Assembly (NCBI GenBank): GCA_018402095.1
Contig: JAGYJO010000072.1
Span: 1-6,932, forward strand
DNA length: 6,932 nucleotides
Origin: a bacterium
Lineage (GTDB): Bacteria; Margulisbacteria; Marinamargulisbacteria; SXXA01
Direction of reading: 5' to 3'
Each line of letters opens with the position of its first letter. The stretch's first letter is position 1. The notes under the pieces were generated by a model that was not told where the DNA came from, did no database searches, and saw nothing but the letters and a program-made list of their open reading frames with translations. Both the position numbers and the translations under genes were made by a program. This document shows positions 1 through 5,630 of the stretch, in pieces.

Positions 1-812
1 GTACAATTACAGCATCATTGGTAAAAGAATTGCGTGAGAAAACAAGCGTTGGCATGATGGATTGCAAAAAAGCACTCGTAGAAACCAATGGTGATTTTGA
101 AGCAGCTATTAAGTATCTGCGTGAAAAAGGTTTGTCGGCAGCGGCAAAGAAATCAGACAGAGAAACCAAAGAAGGCCGTGTTTTTGCAACTCTTTCTGCG
201 GATGCCAAACTGGGCGCTATTGTTGAAGTCGGTTGTGAAACAGACTTTGTTGCCAATAATGAAGCCTTTTCTGCGTTTGGTAATGTTGTTTCTGCTGAAG
301 TTTTGGCGAAACGTTATACGGACCTTGCCGCTTTGGAAACAGCTACGATTGAAGGGAAGCCCTTTGATACTTTTTCTTCAGACGCGGTTTTGAAGTTGGG
401 TGAGAATTTGGGTGTTCGTCGTGTTGCTATTCTAGAAGATGCTCAATTGTCTTCGTATATTCATTCCAATGGAAAAATTGGGATTTTGGTTGCCTTCACG
501 GGTGCTGTTGATGCAGATTTGGCAAAAGATATTGCGATGCACATTGCAGCTTCTTCACCAACATGTGTTCGTTCCGAAGAAGTATCTACCCAAGACTTAG
601 AGCAAGAAAAAAATATCATTCGTGCTCAATTGTTGAATGAAGGTAAACCTGAAGCGATGGTTGATAAAATCGTTGAAGGAAAAATCGGAAAATATTACAA
701 AGATGTTTGTTTGCTTGAGCAGACCTTTGTCAAAGATCAAGATAAAACCGTTAAAGAAATTTTGCCTGCTGGTATAACGGTTTCTAAATTTATTCGTTAC
801 TCTTTGGTGTAG
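1..812 (+). CDS. tsf: Elongation factor Ts (5' end outside window)
   Basis: EF-Ts is the cytoplasmic nucleotide exchange factor that releases GDP from EF-Tu so that it can reload with GTP during translation elongation. The frame is open to the left edge: the first complete codon is at 3 and reads T-I-T-A-S-L-V-K-E-L-R, the usual EF-Ts N-terminus, so only a few codons including the true start are missing. The TTG at 18 is an internal Leu codon, not the start. An N-terminal UBA-like segment (ELREKTSVGMMDCKKAL) is followed by the EF-Tu-contacting signature TDFVANN at 240-260. The dimerisation-domain region contains LAKDIAMHIA, and the C-terminal part contains VCLLEQTFVKD. Total length would be about 270 residues, normal for the shorter EF-Ts forms. 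The stop (810-812) is one base from the dgt start. Most bacteria have pyrH next, which is absent here. Identification is firm. Confidence 0.97.
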   Translation, partial: TITASLVKELREKTSVGMMDCKKALVETNGDFEAAIKYLREKGLSAAAKKSDRETKEGRVFATLSADAKLGAIVEVGCETDFVANNEAFSAFGNVVSAEVLAKRYTDLAALETATIEGKPFDTFSSDAVLKLGENLGVRRVAILEDAQLSSYIHSNGKIGILVAFTGAVDADLAKDIAMHIAASSPTCVRSEEVSTQDLEQEKNIIRAQLLNEGKPEAMVDKIVEGKIGKYYKDVCLLEQTFVKDQDKTVKEILPAGITVSKFIRYSLV

Positions 813-813
813 T

Positions 814-1956
814 TTGAGACACCGCTTTGAAGCATTAGAAATAGAGCTGCTTTCACCATTGGCGGTGAAAGCAGCGCACTCGAAGGGGCGTCAGTATCAT
901 GAGCCCCTTTCGAGTAACAGAACCTTTTTTCAGAGAGACAGAGACCGTATTGTTCACGCAAAGGCCTTTCGTCGACTCAAGCAAAAAACACAGGTATTTG
1001 TGAGTGCCTCTGATCATTATCGTGCGCGACTCACACACACCTTGGAAGTGGCTCAAATTAGCCGACACTTGGCCAGATTGTTGCGTTTGAACGAAGACTT
1101 GTGTGAGTGTATTGCCTTGGCACATGACCTGGGTCATACTCCCTTTGGGCATTCTGGGGAGCGAGAGCTTAATCGTCTTATGGCGGATTATGGTGGTTTT
1201 GAACACAATCTCCAAAGTCGCCGGATTGTTGATGTTTTGGAGAATAAATACCCGGGATTTCCTGGTTTGAACTTGTCTTTTGAGGTTCGTGAAGGGTTAA
1301 TTAAACACCGTACCTCTGATTCACTGGATTCTGATAAGACAGATCAAATAGAGCCTAAATTGCCGTTTATTTCTCTAGAAGCCCAAGTGTGTAATTTGGC
1401 AGATGAAATTGCGTATAATAGTCATGACTTGGATGATGGGCTTTCTTCTGGCTTGATTTCACCTTCAGAACTGGAGACGAATGTAACGGTATGGCGTGAG
1501 GCGCGTGGTGCTGTATCGTCGCAATACCAGGCACTTTCTGACCACGAACTGTATCATTTGATACATAGCTTTTTGATTTCAGCCTTTATAGATGATGCTT
1601 TGCTGACGACAACCACGGCTATTGAAGCTTCGGGATTGACTTCTTTGGATGCGTTACAGTCGCATCAACGTTCTTTGGTGCGGTATAGTCCTGAATTATC
1701 ACGGAAAAATCGTGAATTGAGGCAGTTTTTGTTTAAGCGGTTTTACCAACATCACAGTGTTTATCGTGCAAATATTAAAGGTCAGCGTATCATTCGTGGC
1801 TTGTTCGAGGCTTTTTTGTCAGACCCAAAGTTATTGCCTGAATCGTATCAGCGTAAATTGGGGAAAACAGAGCCGAATGCACGTGTTGTATCTGATTATA
1901 TTGCAGGCATGACAGATGATTATGCCTTACAGGAGTATCACACGATTTACATATGA
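814..1956 (+). CDS. dgt: dGTPase-like deoxynucleoside triphosphohydrolase (HD superfamily)
   Basis: Predicted metal-dependent hydrolase that splits dNTPs (classically dGTP) into deoxynucleoside and triphosphate, affecting dNTP pools. The 380-residue length fits the dGTPase-like branch. Visible motifs are FQRDRDRIVHAKAFRRLKQK (residues 39-58), the first HD-domain His in LTHTLEV (H75), the HD pair in AHDLGHTPFGH (H104/D105), GGFEHN (128-132), and the last metal ligand Asp in NLADEIAYNSHDLDDGL (D197). All metal-binding positions are intact. Start: TTG at 814 is the first start-type codon after an in-frame stop at 775. It keeps the expected N-terminal segment that runs into SKGRQYHE, so I prefer it over the later TTG at 859. 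No clear Shine-Dalgarno is present; the start lies one base after the tsf stop, so coupling is likely. The stop overlaps the next gene by ATGA. Substrate preference among dNTPs cannot be told from sequence. Confidence 0.94.
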   Translation: MRHRFEALEIELLSPLAVKAAHSKGRQYHEPLSSNRTFFQRDRDRIVHAKAFRRLKQKTQVFVSASDHYRARLTHTLEVAQISRHLARLLRLNEDLCECIALAHDLGHTPFGHSGERELNRLMADYGGFEHNLQSRRIVDVLENKYPGFPGLNLSFEVREGLIKHRTSDSLDSDKTDQIEPKLPFISLEAQVCNLADEIAYNSHDLDDGLSSGLISPSELETNVTVWREARGAVSSQYQALSDHELYHLIHSFLISAFIDDALLTTTTAIEASGLTSLDALQSHQRSLVRYSPELSRKNRELRQFLFKRFYQHHSVYRANIKGQRIIRGLFEAFLSDPKLLPESYQRKLGKTEPNARVVSDYIAGMTDDYALQEYHTIYI

Positions 1957-2888
1957 AAAAATCAATTTTTATTACAGGTGCCTCGGGTTGTGTTGGGCAT
2001 TATGTTCTGGACCTTTTATTGGAGCGATCTGATCTGACACTGCATCTCTTGCTGAGAGATCCTGCACGGGTTCAACGGCCCTTAGAGAATTATGACAATG
2101 TGGTGGTTCATCGTGGCAATATGGAAAGCATTGAAGATTTGGCGCCTGTTTTGGCTGAAATGGATTATGTTTTGCATATCTTTACAGATTGGAGTGATTC
2201 GGATTACGCCTATCTGCTCAATGTCACCAAAACGCATACGATGTTTGAATTGGCTACCAAAGCACAACGTATTGTTTATTTTTCGACTGCCAGCATTCTA
2301 GGGCCTGGAAATGAACCTATTTGGGAGGCCGGAGAATATGGTCATGGTTATATCCGCTCCAAATACCATGGCTACCAGGCTTTGAAAAAAAGCCCTATAG
2401 CAAACAAGGTTGTGACGGTGTTTCCGACTTTGGTCTTTGGTGGTGATGAGACTCATCCGCATTCCCATATTTCATCGGGCTTGTTGCCCAATCAGCAGTT
2501 TTTGAAATGGTTGCGTTTTATTTATATTGATGGTTCTTTTCACTTTTTGCACTCAAAAGATATTGCTCAGGTAGTGGTGCATCTTTTGGATGCTGAAATC
2601 GGGGCCAAGCGCGACTTTGCCTTAGGTACTGAAAAGTATACAGCAAAACGTGCGATTCAAATTTTGGCAAAAGCCTTTGGGTATAAACAACCGTTTCGGA
2701 TCAAAATAAATCCCAGGTTTGTCATGAAAATCGCGGGTATTTTTGGGATTAAAATTGGGCCTTGGGAACAGTACTGTATCGAAAATCCACATTTTTCATA
2801 TGATGTCGTCGAACCCAAAACTTTTGGGTTGCAAACGGCCTTCCCGACACTGGAAAGTGTGGTCGCGGATATTCAATCACGAGGGTAA
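1953..2888 (+). CDS. NAD(P)-dependent epimerase/dehydratase-like SDR protein, substrate unknown
   Basis: A 311-residue extended short-chain dehydrogenase/reductase with a Rossmann fold. The N-terminal dinucleotide-binding loop is TGASGCVG (residues 8-15), following the extended-SDR pattern TGxxGxxG. The catalytic set is a Ser in YFSTAS (around 111-114) and the Tyr-Lys pair in YIRSK (Y133/K137, YxxxK). FPTLVFGG (157-164) and HFLHSKDIAQVVVHLL (197-212) match the late Rossmann and substrate-side regions of epimerase/dehydratase proteins. No signal peptide is seen, so it is probably cytoplasmic. The C-terminal third is basic with hydrophobic stretches (KINPRFVMKIAGIFGIKIG) and may form the substrate lid or touch membrane; this is inference. 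The ATG overlaps the dgt stop by four bases (ATGA), implying translational coupling, but no pathway link to dNTP hydrolysis is apparent. It could be a sugar-nucleotide, sterol-like or flavonoid-reductase-like enzyme. The family call is strong and the function is open. Confidence 0.88.
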   Translation: MKKSIFITGASGCVGHYVLDLLLERSDLTLHLLLRDPARVQRPLENYDNVVVHRGNMESIEDLAPVLAEMDYVLHIFTDWSDSDYAYLLNVTKTHTMFELATKAQRIVYFSTASILGPGNEPIWEAGEYGHGYIRSKYHGYQALKKSPIANKVVTVFPTLVFGGDETHPHSHISSGLLPNQQFLKWLRFIYIDGSFHFLHSKDIAQVVVHLLDAEIGAKRDFALGTEKYTAKRAIQILAKAFGYKQPFRIKINPRFVMKIAGIFGIKIGPWEQYCIENPHFSYDVVEPKTFGLQTAFPTLESVVADIQSRG

Positions 2889-2898
2889 TTTTTTTCTT

Positions 2899-2929
2899 AA
2901 AGGATTCGCGACTGTGTCGCTCATCCTTT
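2899..2929. repeat. Nested inverted repeat downstream of the SDR gene
   Basis: Outer arms AAAGGAT (2899-2905) and ATCCTTT (2923-2929) enclose inner arms GCGAC (2908-2912) and GTCGC (2916-2920) around a TGT loop. The two stems are separated by a symmetric TC/TC internal loop. No T-run follows on either strand, so it is not a simple intrinsic terminator. It lies in the convergent gap between the SDR gene and panE. Confidence 0.7.
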
Positions 2930-2952
2930 CAATCCTATGTTGGGGATTTGAA
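2928..2952. repeat. Imperfect inverted repeat in convergent gap
   Basis: Arms TTCAATCC (2928-2935) and GGATTTGAA (2944-2952) pair with one bulged T across an 8-base loop. It directly follows, and overlaps by two bases, the nested hairpin at 2899-2929, so the two cannot both form fully at their edges. Function is unknown. Confidence 0.5.
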
Positions 2953-2957
2953 AAAAA

Positions 2958-2987
2958 GGGATCCAAAGGGCGATAGCCCTTTGAAAA
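2958..2987. repeat. Dispersed hairpin element, copy A
   Basis: An 8-bp perfect stem, CAAAGGGC (2964-2971) with GCCCTTTG (2976-2983), closes a GATA loop. It is preceded by GGGATC and followed by an A-run. The block 2958-2987 matches 5421-5450 at about 25 of 30 positions and is also related to 5473-5501, so this is one copy of a small repeat family found in both convergent gaps. Read on the minus strand, the stem is followed after GATCCC by seven Ts, so it might also help end panE transcription. Confidence 0.7.
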
Positions 2988-2992
2988 AAAAC

Positions 2993-3033
2993 AAAAAAAC
3001 TGTAACTCAGAAAAGCTGCGCTACAGTTTTTTT
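2993..3033. terminator. Bidirectional intrinsic terminator between the SDR gene and panE
   Basis: Arms of 12 bp, seven As plus CTGTA (2993-3004) and TACAG plus seven Ts (3022-3033), flank a 17-base loop in which CAG/CTG (3008-3010, 3016-3018) can pair further. On the plus strand the stem ends in T7, which would stop transcripts of tsf-dgt-SDR. On the minus strand it ends in T7-G-T8, which would stop recO-panE. The panE stop codon (3021-3023) sits at the loop-stem boundary and the last panE codons are inside the stem. Confidence 0.75.
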
Positions 3034-3929
3034 AGCTGATAATACAAGGCCTCTATTTGCGGGACAGAAATCCCTTTTTCAGTGGCAAAGCGTAAGGCAT
3101 TTCCCAAAATAGACTCTGTTTCCAAGGGCCGTTTGTTTTCATAATCAAGTAGCATACTTGTTTTGTATGGCGTCATTTTTCGGGTATCGGTGATATTGCG
3201 CTCAATATCCTCATCTGTGAGTGTATAGCCATCTGCATCTGCCAATTGCTGCACCTCTCTCATAATGACACGTGAGAGGGTCTCTCCGTCTGCTGTCGAA
3301 AGAAGCTCTTGGGTAGTTTGTTGTTTGATAACAGATAGGGGATTAAATGCGGCATTCCATAAAAGCTTTTTCCATCGGGCATAAGGGACTTTGTCTGATG
3401 CGATGACGGGGACACCTGTTTGATGCCAAGACTGTGTGAGTAATTTAGTAACGGGGCTGACCCCACTAGGGTAGTCGCCGATCATGAGACGGCCATAATC
3501 TTGGTGACAAATGTGTAGTGGCGATAGTCGGAAACAACAGACAAAGGCCAATCCACTAATGAGTGGGATAGATGGAAATGCTTTTTGCCATGGCTTCTCG
3601 ATATGAATCCCATTTTGTAACAACAGAATAGCTTCTGTTTTGTCCGTGATGAGAGATTGTGTTTCTTGAATAATTCTCTCGGTATCTATGGTTTTTGTAC
3701 TGATTAGCAAGATTTGCGCGGGCTTGGCGCTGTTGATAGTGTCATAAACCGCATGGGGAGTGAAAACAGTGTTTCCCCAAGGACTGTCTACTTGGATCTT
3801 GGCTGGGTTTGATGCGCTTGCTTGCGCGATACTACGGCTGACGAGGGATACCTGAAGTCCCGCTTCAGCCAGTTTGCTGCCATAGAGACAGCCAATTGCA
3901 CCTGCGCCAATGATGAGTACACTGGTCAT
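3021..3929 (-). CDS. panE: 2-dehydropantoate 2-reductase (ketopantoate reductase)
   Basis: Predicted to reduce 2-dehydropantoate to D-pantoate with NADPH, a step of pantothenate (vitamin B5) and coenzyme A synthesis in the cytoplasm. The 302-residue length is normal for the family. The N-terminal Rossmann motif is GAGAIG (residues 8-13), STKT holds the conserved Lys near position 79, and LLQNGI (103-108) is the family Asn loop. The C-terminal helical domain has RWKKLLWNAAFNPLS (185-199), which carries the likely catalytic Lys (K187 or K188) and substrate-site Asns. RPLETESILGNALRFA holds the conserved acidic substrate-binding position (E270/E272). All key residues are present. Its ATG overlaps the recO stop by ATGA, so it is probably the second gene of a recO-panE unit. 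Its last codons overlap the bidirectional terminator. ApbA/PanE-family relatives acting on other 2-keto acids exist, so the exact substrate is inferred. Confidence 0.93.
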   Translation of the reverse strand: MTSVLIIGAGAIGCLYGSKLAEAGLQVSLVSRSIAQASASNPAKIQVDSPWGNTVFTPHAVYDTINSAKPAQILLISTKTIDTERIIQETQSLITDKTEAILLLQNGIHIEKPWQKAFPSIPLISGLAFVCCFRLSPLHICHQDYGRLMIGDYPSGVSPVTKLLTQSWHQTGVPVIASDKVPYARWKKLLWNAAFNPLSVIKQQTTQELLSTADGETLSRVIMREVQQLADADGYTLTDEDIERNITDTRKMTPYKTSMLLDYENKRPLETESILGNALRFATEKGISVPQIEALYYQLKKL

Positions 3930-4456
3930 GTGTGGGACAAACTGGGCAAAATGGCCCCTGTATAGGATTCAAATAGTTGGGAAAAACGACCAGGTCGTTC
4001 AGGTTGAATGCCTTCGACTTCCAGATAATTGTTTTCAAATGTGTGTAAAATTTCAGATAAAGGGGTGTCTTGGCACAATGCTAAGAGGGAATTGTCGAGT
4101 ACATCAAATAATTCAGGATTTGGTTGCCCAAAGGCCAAACTTTTTTGGCAGACATAGGTCATGTAGAAGGCGCTTTGAATATGCCGTAAGCTACGGCGCA
4201 TTTGGAAATAACTTTGGACGACCCGACACTCCCGAAGTGTGTAGCCGCTGGGATGACGATCGAGAATGGCTTCGATGTGAAACGTGGTTTCTAGACTGCC
4301 CATGAATCGTTTTTTTGAGCGTTGTGCACCGTTGGCATAGCAGCTGATGCGGCCTTGTGTTTTGGAAAAAAAATCCACACGAATATCGGTTTCTCGATGA
4401 GGTGTTGTGCTGAGGATGATACCTCTGTCTGTCAAATTTCTGGAAAACGATGACAT
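3926..4456 (-). CDS. recO: Short RecO-like DNA repair protein lacking the usual zinc-finger domain
   Basis: RecO binds single-stranded DNA and, with RecR (and RecF), loads RecA at gaps during recombinational repair. The N-terminal ~80 residues fit the RecO OB-fold: DRGIILSTTPHRETD, then a beta-rich stretch with KTQGRISCYANGAQRSKKRF and a second half ending in LRECRVVQSYF. The following helical part contains PNPELFDVLDNSLLAL, which fits the RecO pattern PxPELFxLL. The protein is only 176 residues, whereas common RecO proteins are roughly 230-250. After the helical segment the usual Cys-rich zinc site is missing: four scattered Cys and no CxxC pair. The stop overlaps the panE ATG, and no continuation exists in another frame, so this looks like a compact form rather than a sequencing break. 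No Shine-Dalgarno is visible and no alternative start lies close upstream. The family call rests on pattern recognition and is good but not certain. Confidence 0.8.
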   Translation of the reverse strand: MSSFSRNLTDRGIILSTTPHRETDIRVDFFSKTQGRISCYANGAQRSKKRFMGSLETTFHIEAILDRHPSGYTLRECRVVQSYFQMRRSLRHIQSAFYMTYVCQKSLAFGQPNPELFDVLDNSLLALCQDTPLSEILHTFENNYLEVEGIQPERPGRFSQLFESYTGAILPSLSHT

Positions 4457-4479
4457 GGGACTTGAGTGTAGCCTAGTTT
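4450..4479 (+). promoter_or_regulatory. Possible promoter for the YeiH-family gene
   Basis: ATGACA (4450-4455, five of six bases of the -35 consensus) is followed 18 bases later by TAGTTT (4474-4479, three of six of the -10 consensus). A start about 7 bases downstream would fall near 4486, supporting use of the ATG at 4498 with a very short leader. The box overlaps the first codons of recO on the other strand. The -10 match is poor, so this is tentative. Confidence 0.18.
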
Positions 4480-4492
4480 CTGAGATTGAAAA
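4465..4492 (-). promoter_or_regulatory. Possible recO promoter, perhaps giving a leaderless mRNA
   Basis: Read on the minus strand, a TTTTCA -35-like box (4492-4487) and a TACACT -10-like box (4470-4465) are separated by 16 bases; each matches four of six consensus bases. The recO ATG follows the -10 box after only 8 bases, so transcription from here would start at or next to the ATG, which would fit the missing Shine-Dalgarno. The evidence is weak: short motifs chosen by eye. Confidence 0.22.
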
Positions 4493-5370
4493 AGGGAATG
4501 AAAGCGTTTATTAATACCCTCATGATTGCATTGGCATTGTTTTTTGGGGTTGTGCTATCCCTGCTTGTACCCGTTTCGCTCAAAGATCGTTTGTCCAAGT
4601 GGGTTGGTCCGTTACTGAAAATCAATATGATTGGGTTGGGATTTGGCTTGGGCGCGGGTGATTTTTCCGCTATTGAGCCACGCTATATAGGTCTTGTGTT
4701 CTTAGGTGCTGCGTTGACCGGTTCTGTAGGCTGGATTTTGTGGCGCTATCTCAATATAAAGTCGGTTGTGGCCGGGCTCATTGTCGTCGGGACTGCTATT
4801 TGTGGAGGTAGTGCGATTGCGGCTGTCGCACCTGTTGTGAAAGCCAAAACACAGGATATTGTTGTGGCCTTGGCCGCTGTTTTTTTGCTGAACAGTGTGG
4901 CGATGGTTTTGTTTCCTATGGTGGGCCATATGATAGGGCTTCCCCAGTCTTTGTTTGGTATTTGGGCGGGTATTGCGATTCACGATACGAGTAGTGTGAT
5001 TGGCGCTGCCGGGTTGTTTGGTGATGCATCTTTGAAAATAGCTGTGATTATCAAAGCGATTCGGGTGTTGTTGATTATTCCTGTGGTGATTGGACTGTCC
5101 TTGTATACGACGAAAAAAGCGAGTTGGCGTGGGATGCCTTGGTTTTTGTGGCTGTTTATTGGGGCGGTGTTGTTGAACTTTGAAATAGCCTCACCGATTT
5201 TTCCTATGATTTATCTTTGGTCTAAAAAATTGACCATTTTACCTATTTTTTTGATGGGGCTTTCTTTTTCTATGTCTGATTTGCGACATGCTGGCGTGAA
5301 GCCTTTTGTTTATGCCGGGATTTTGTGGTTGTTGGTATCTGCCTCCATATTGGGCTTGATTCTCATATAG
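4486..5370 (+). CDS. YeiH-family (PF03601) membrane protein, putative sulfate exporter family
   Basis: A polytopic inner-membrane protein with about nine hydrophobic segments. The family hallmarks are GTAICGGSAIAAVAPV (near residue 102) and WAGIAIHDTSSVIGAA (near residue 160). LKINMIGLGFGLGAG near residue 45 fits the conserved first core helix, and the last segment ends at the C-terminus. PF03601 proteins are commonly named putative sulfate exporters, but the transport role is largely unproven, so I give no gene symbol. At 294 residues it is shorter than the E. coli YeiH type (about 350); the missing length is at the N-terminus, where one or two leading helices are reduced. An in-frame stop at 4474 excludes a longer start. 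Two starts are possible: TTG 4486 or ATG 4498. The latter has AAGGGA immediately before it, too close for an ideal ribosome site; ATG 4498 is my slight preference. It converges on cysA, a sulfate importer gene, which supports a sulfur-anion theme. Confidence 0.88.
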   Translation: MKKGMKAFINTLMIALALFFGVVLSLLVPVSLKDRLSKWVGPLLKINMIGLGFGLGAGDFSAIEPRYIGLVFLGAALTGSVGWILWRYLNIKSVVAGLIVVGTAICGGSAIAAVAPVVKAKTQDIVVALAAVFLLNSVAMVLFPMVGHMIGLPQSLFGIWAGIAIHDTSSVIGAAGLFGDASLKIAVIIKAIRVLLIIPVVIGLSLYTTKKASWRGMPWFLWLFIGAVLLNFEIASPIFPMIYLWSKKLTILPIFLMGLSFSMSDLRHAGVKPFVYAGILWLLVSASILGLILI

Positions 5371-5420
5371 GCGATGTTGCGAAATACCCCATCTGTGGCA
5401 TAAGTCATCTGGAACGGGAT

Positions 5421-5450
5421 GGGATTGAAAGGGCGGTAACCCTTTCAAAA
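5421..5450. repeat. Dispersed hairpin element, copy C
   Basis: Perfect 9-bp stem TTGAAAGGG (5425-5433) and CCCTTTCAA (5440-5448) around a CGGTAA loop, preceded by GGGA. From 5428 to 5450 it matches 2965-2987 at 20 of 23 positions. The outer pair is G-C here (5427/5446) where copy A has C-G (2964/2983), a compensating change. No T-run follows. Confidence 0.7.
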
Positions 5451-5472
5451 GAGTGCAACTATCTAGCCCTAT

Positions 5473-5501
5473 GGGGTCCAAGGGGACGAAGTCCCCTTAA
5501 A
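5473..5501. repeat. Dispersed hairpin element, copy B
   Basis: Perfect 8-bp stem AAGGGGAC (5480-5487) and GTCCCCTT (5491-5498) closed by a GAA triloop, preceded by GGGGTCC and followed by AAA. It shares flanks and stem design with copy A at 2958-2987, but the third stem pair is G-C instead of A-T and the loop is one base shorter. The C-GAA-G closing is a known very stable mini-hairpin form in single-stranded DNA. Confidence 0.65.
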
Positions 5502-5507
5502 CGCCCT

Positions 5508-5546
5508 TTTTCTCCGCAGCTTTGCTGTGGAGAAAATAGTTTTTTT
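5508..5546 (+). terminator. Intrinsic terminator downstream of the YeiH-family gene
   Basis: A 13-bp stem with one G-T wobble (5508-5520 with 5524-5536; core CTCCGCAGC and GCTGTGGAG) closes a TTT loop and is followed, after TAG, by seven Ts (5540-5546). The T-run lies on the plus strand only, so it would act on the YeiH-family transcript and not on cysA. It is 137 bases past the stop codon, so the hairpins between would be part of the 3' untranslated region. Confidence 0.6.
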
Positions 5547-5578
5547 GGGGCTGACGTCCTCAATCCCCCGTAGGGGAT
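5545..5578. repeat. Two adjoining small inverted repeats
   Basis: TTGGGG (5545-5550) can pair with CCTCAA (5558-5563, one wobble), and next to it ATCCCC (5563-5568) pairs with GGGGAT (5573-5578) around CGTA. They share base 5563. Alternative pairing of the G-run with either C-run is possible, so the region could switch between folds. Function is unknown. Confidence 0.45.
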
Positions 5579-5596
5579 AGATAGTTACAAAAGAGG

Positions 5597-5620
5597 TGCC
5601 GGCGCCGGAGGCGAGCCGGT
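5597..5620. repeat. GC-rich REP-like palindrome next to the cysA end
   Basis: Within 24 bases about 20 are G or C, in sharp contrast to the A/T-rich surroundings. It contains the perfect palindrome CCGGCGCCGG (5599-5608), and CCGGC (5599-5603) can pair with GCCGG (5615-5619). Read on the minus strand it follows the cysA stop by about 10 bases and is followed by CTCTTTTG, so it may act as a weak cysA terminator or as a 3'-end stabilising element like REP sequences. There is no strong T-run. Confidence 0.45.
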
Positions 5621-5630
5621 AGGCTTACTA

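Noticed and set aside
853..1215. 120-codon minus-strand frame inside dgt
   Set aside because: Antisense shadow of the HD-domain coding region; dgt is well supported.
3910..4305. 131-codon plus-strand open frame over recO and the panE start
   Set aside because: It lies antisense to recO, its translation is Cys/Arg-rich without recognisable motifs, and the minus-strand frames have clear family signatures.
3926..4456. recO as a frameshifted pseudogene
   Set aside because: The frame is uninterrupted, its stop overlaps the panE start exactly, and no RecO C-terminal coding is found in another frame.
5325..5573. Open frame running from the YeiH-family 3' end through the hairpin gap
   Set aside because: Its sequence comes from inverted repeats and from a shifted frame of the membrane protein gene; there is no protein-like composition or ribosome site.
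5371..5630. CRISPR-like array in the repeat-rich gap
   Set aside because: The repeats are individual palindromes of different length and sequence, without regular spacing or constant direct repeats.
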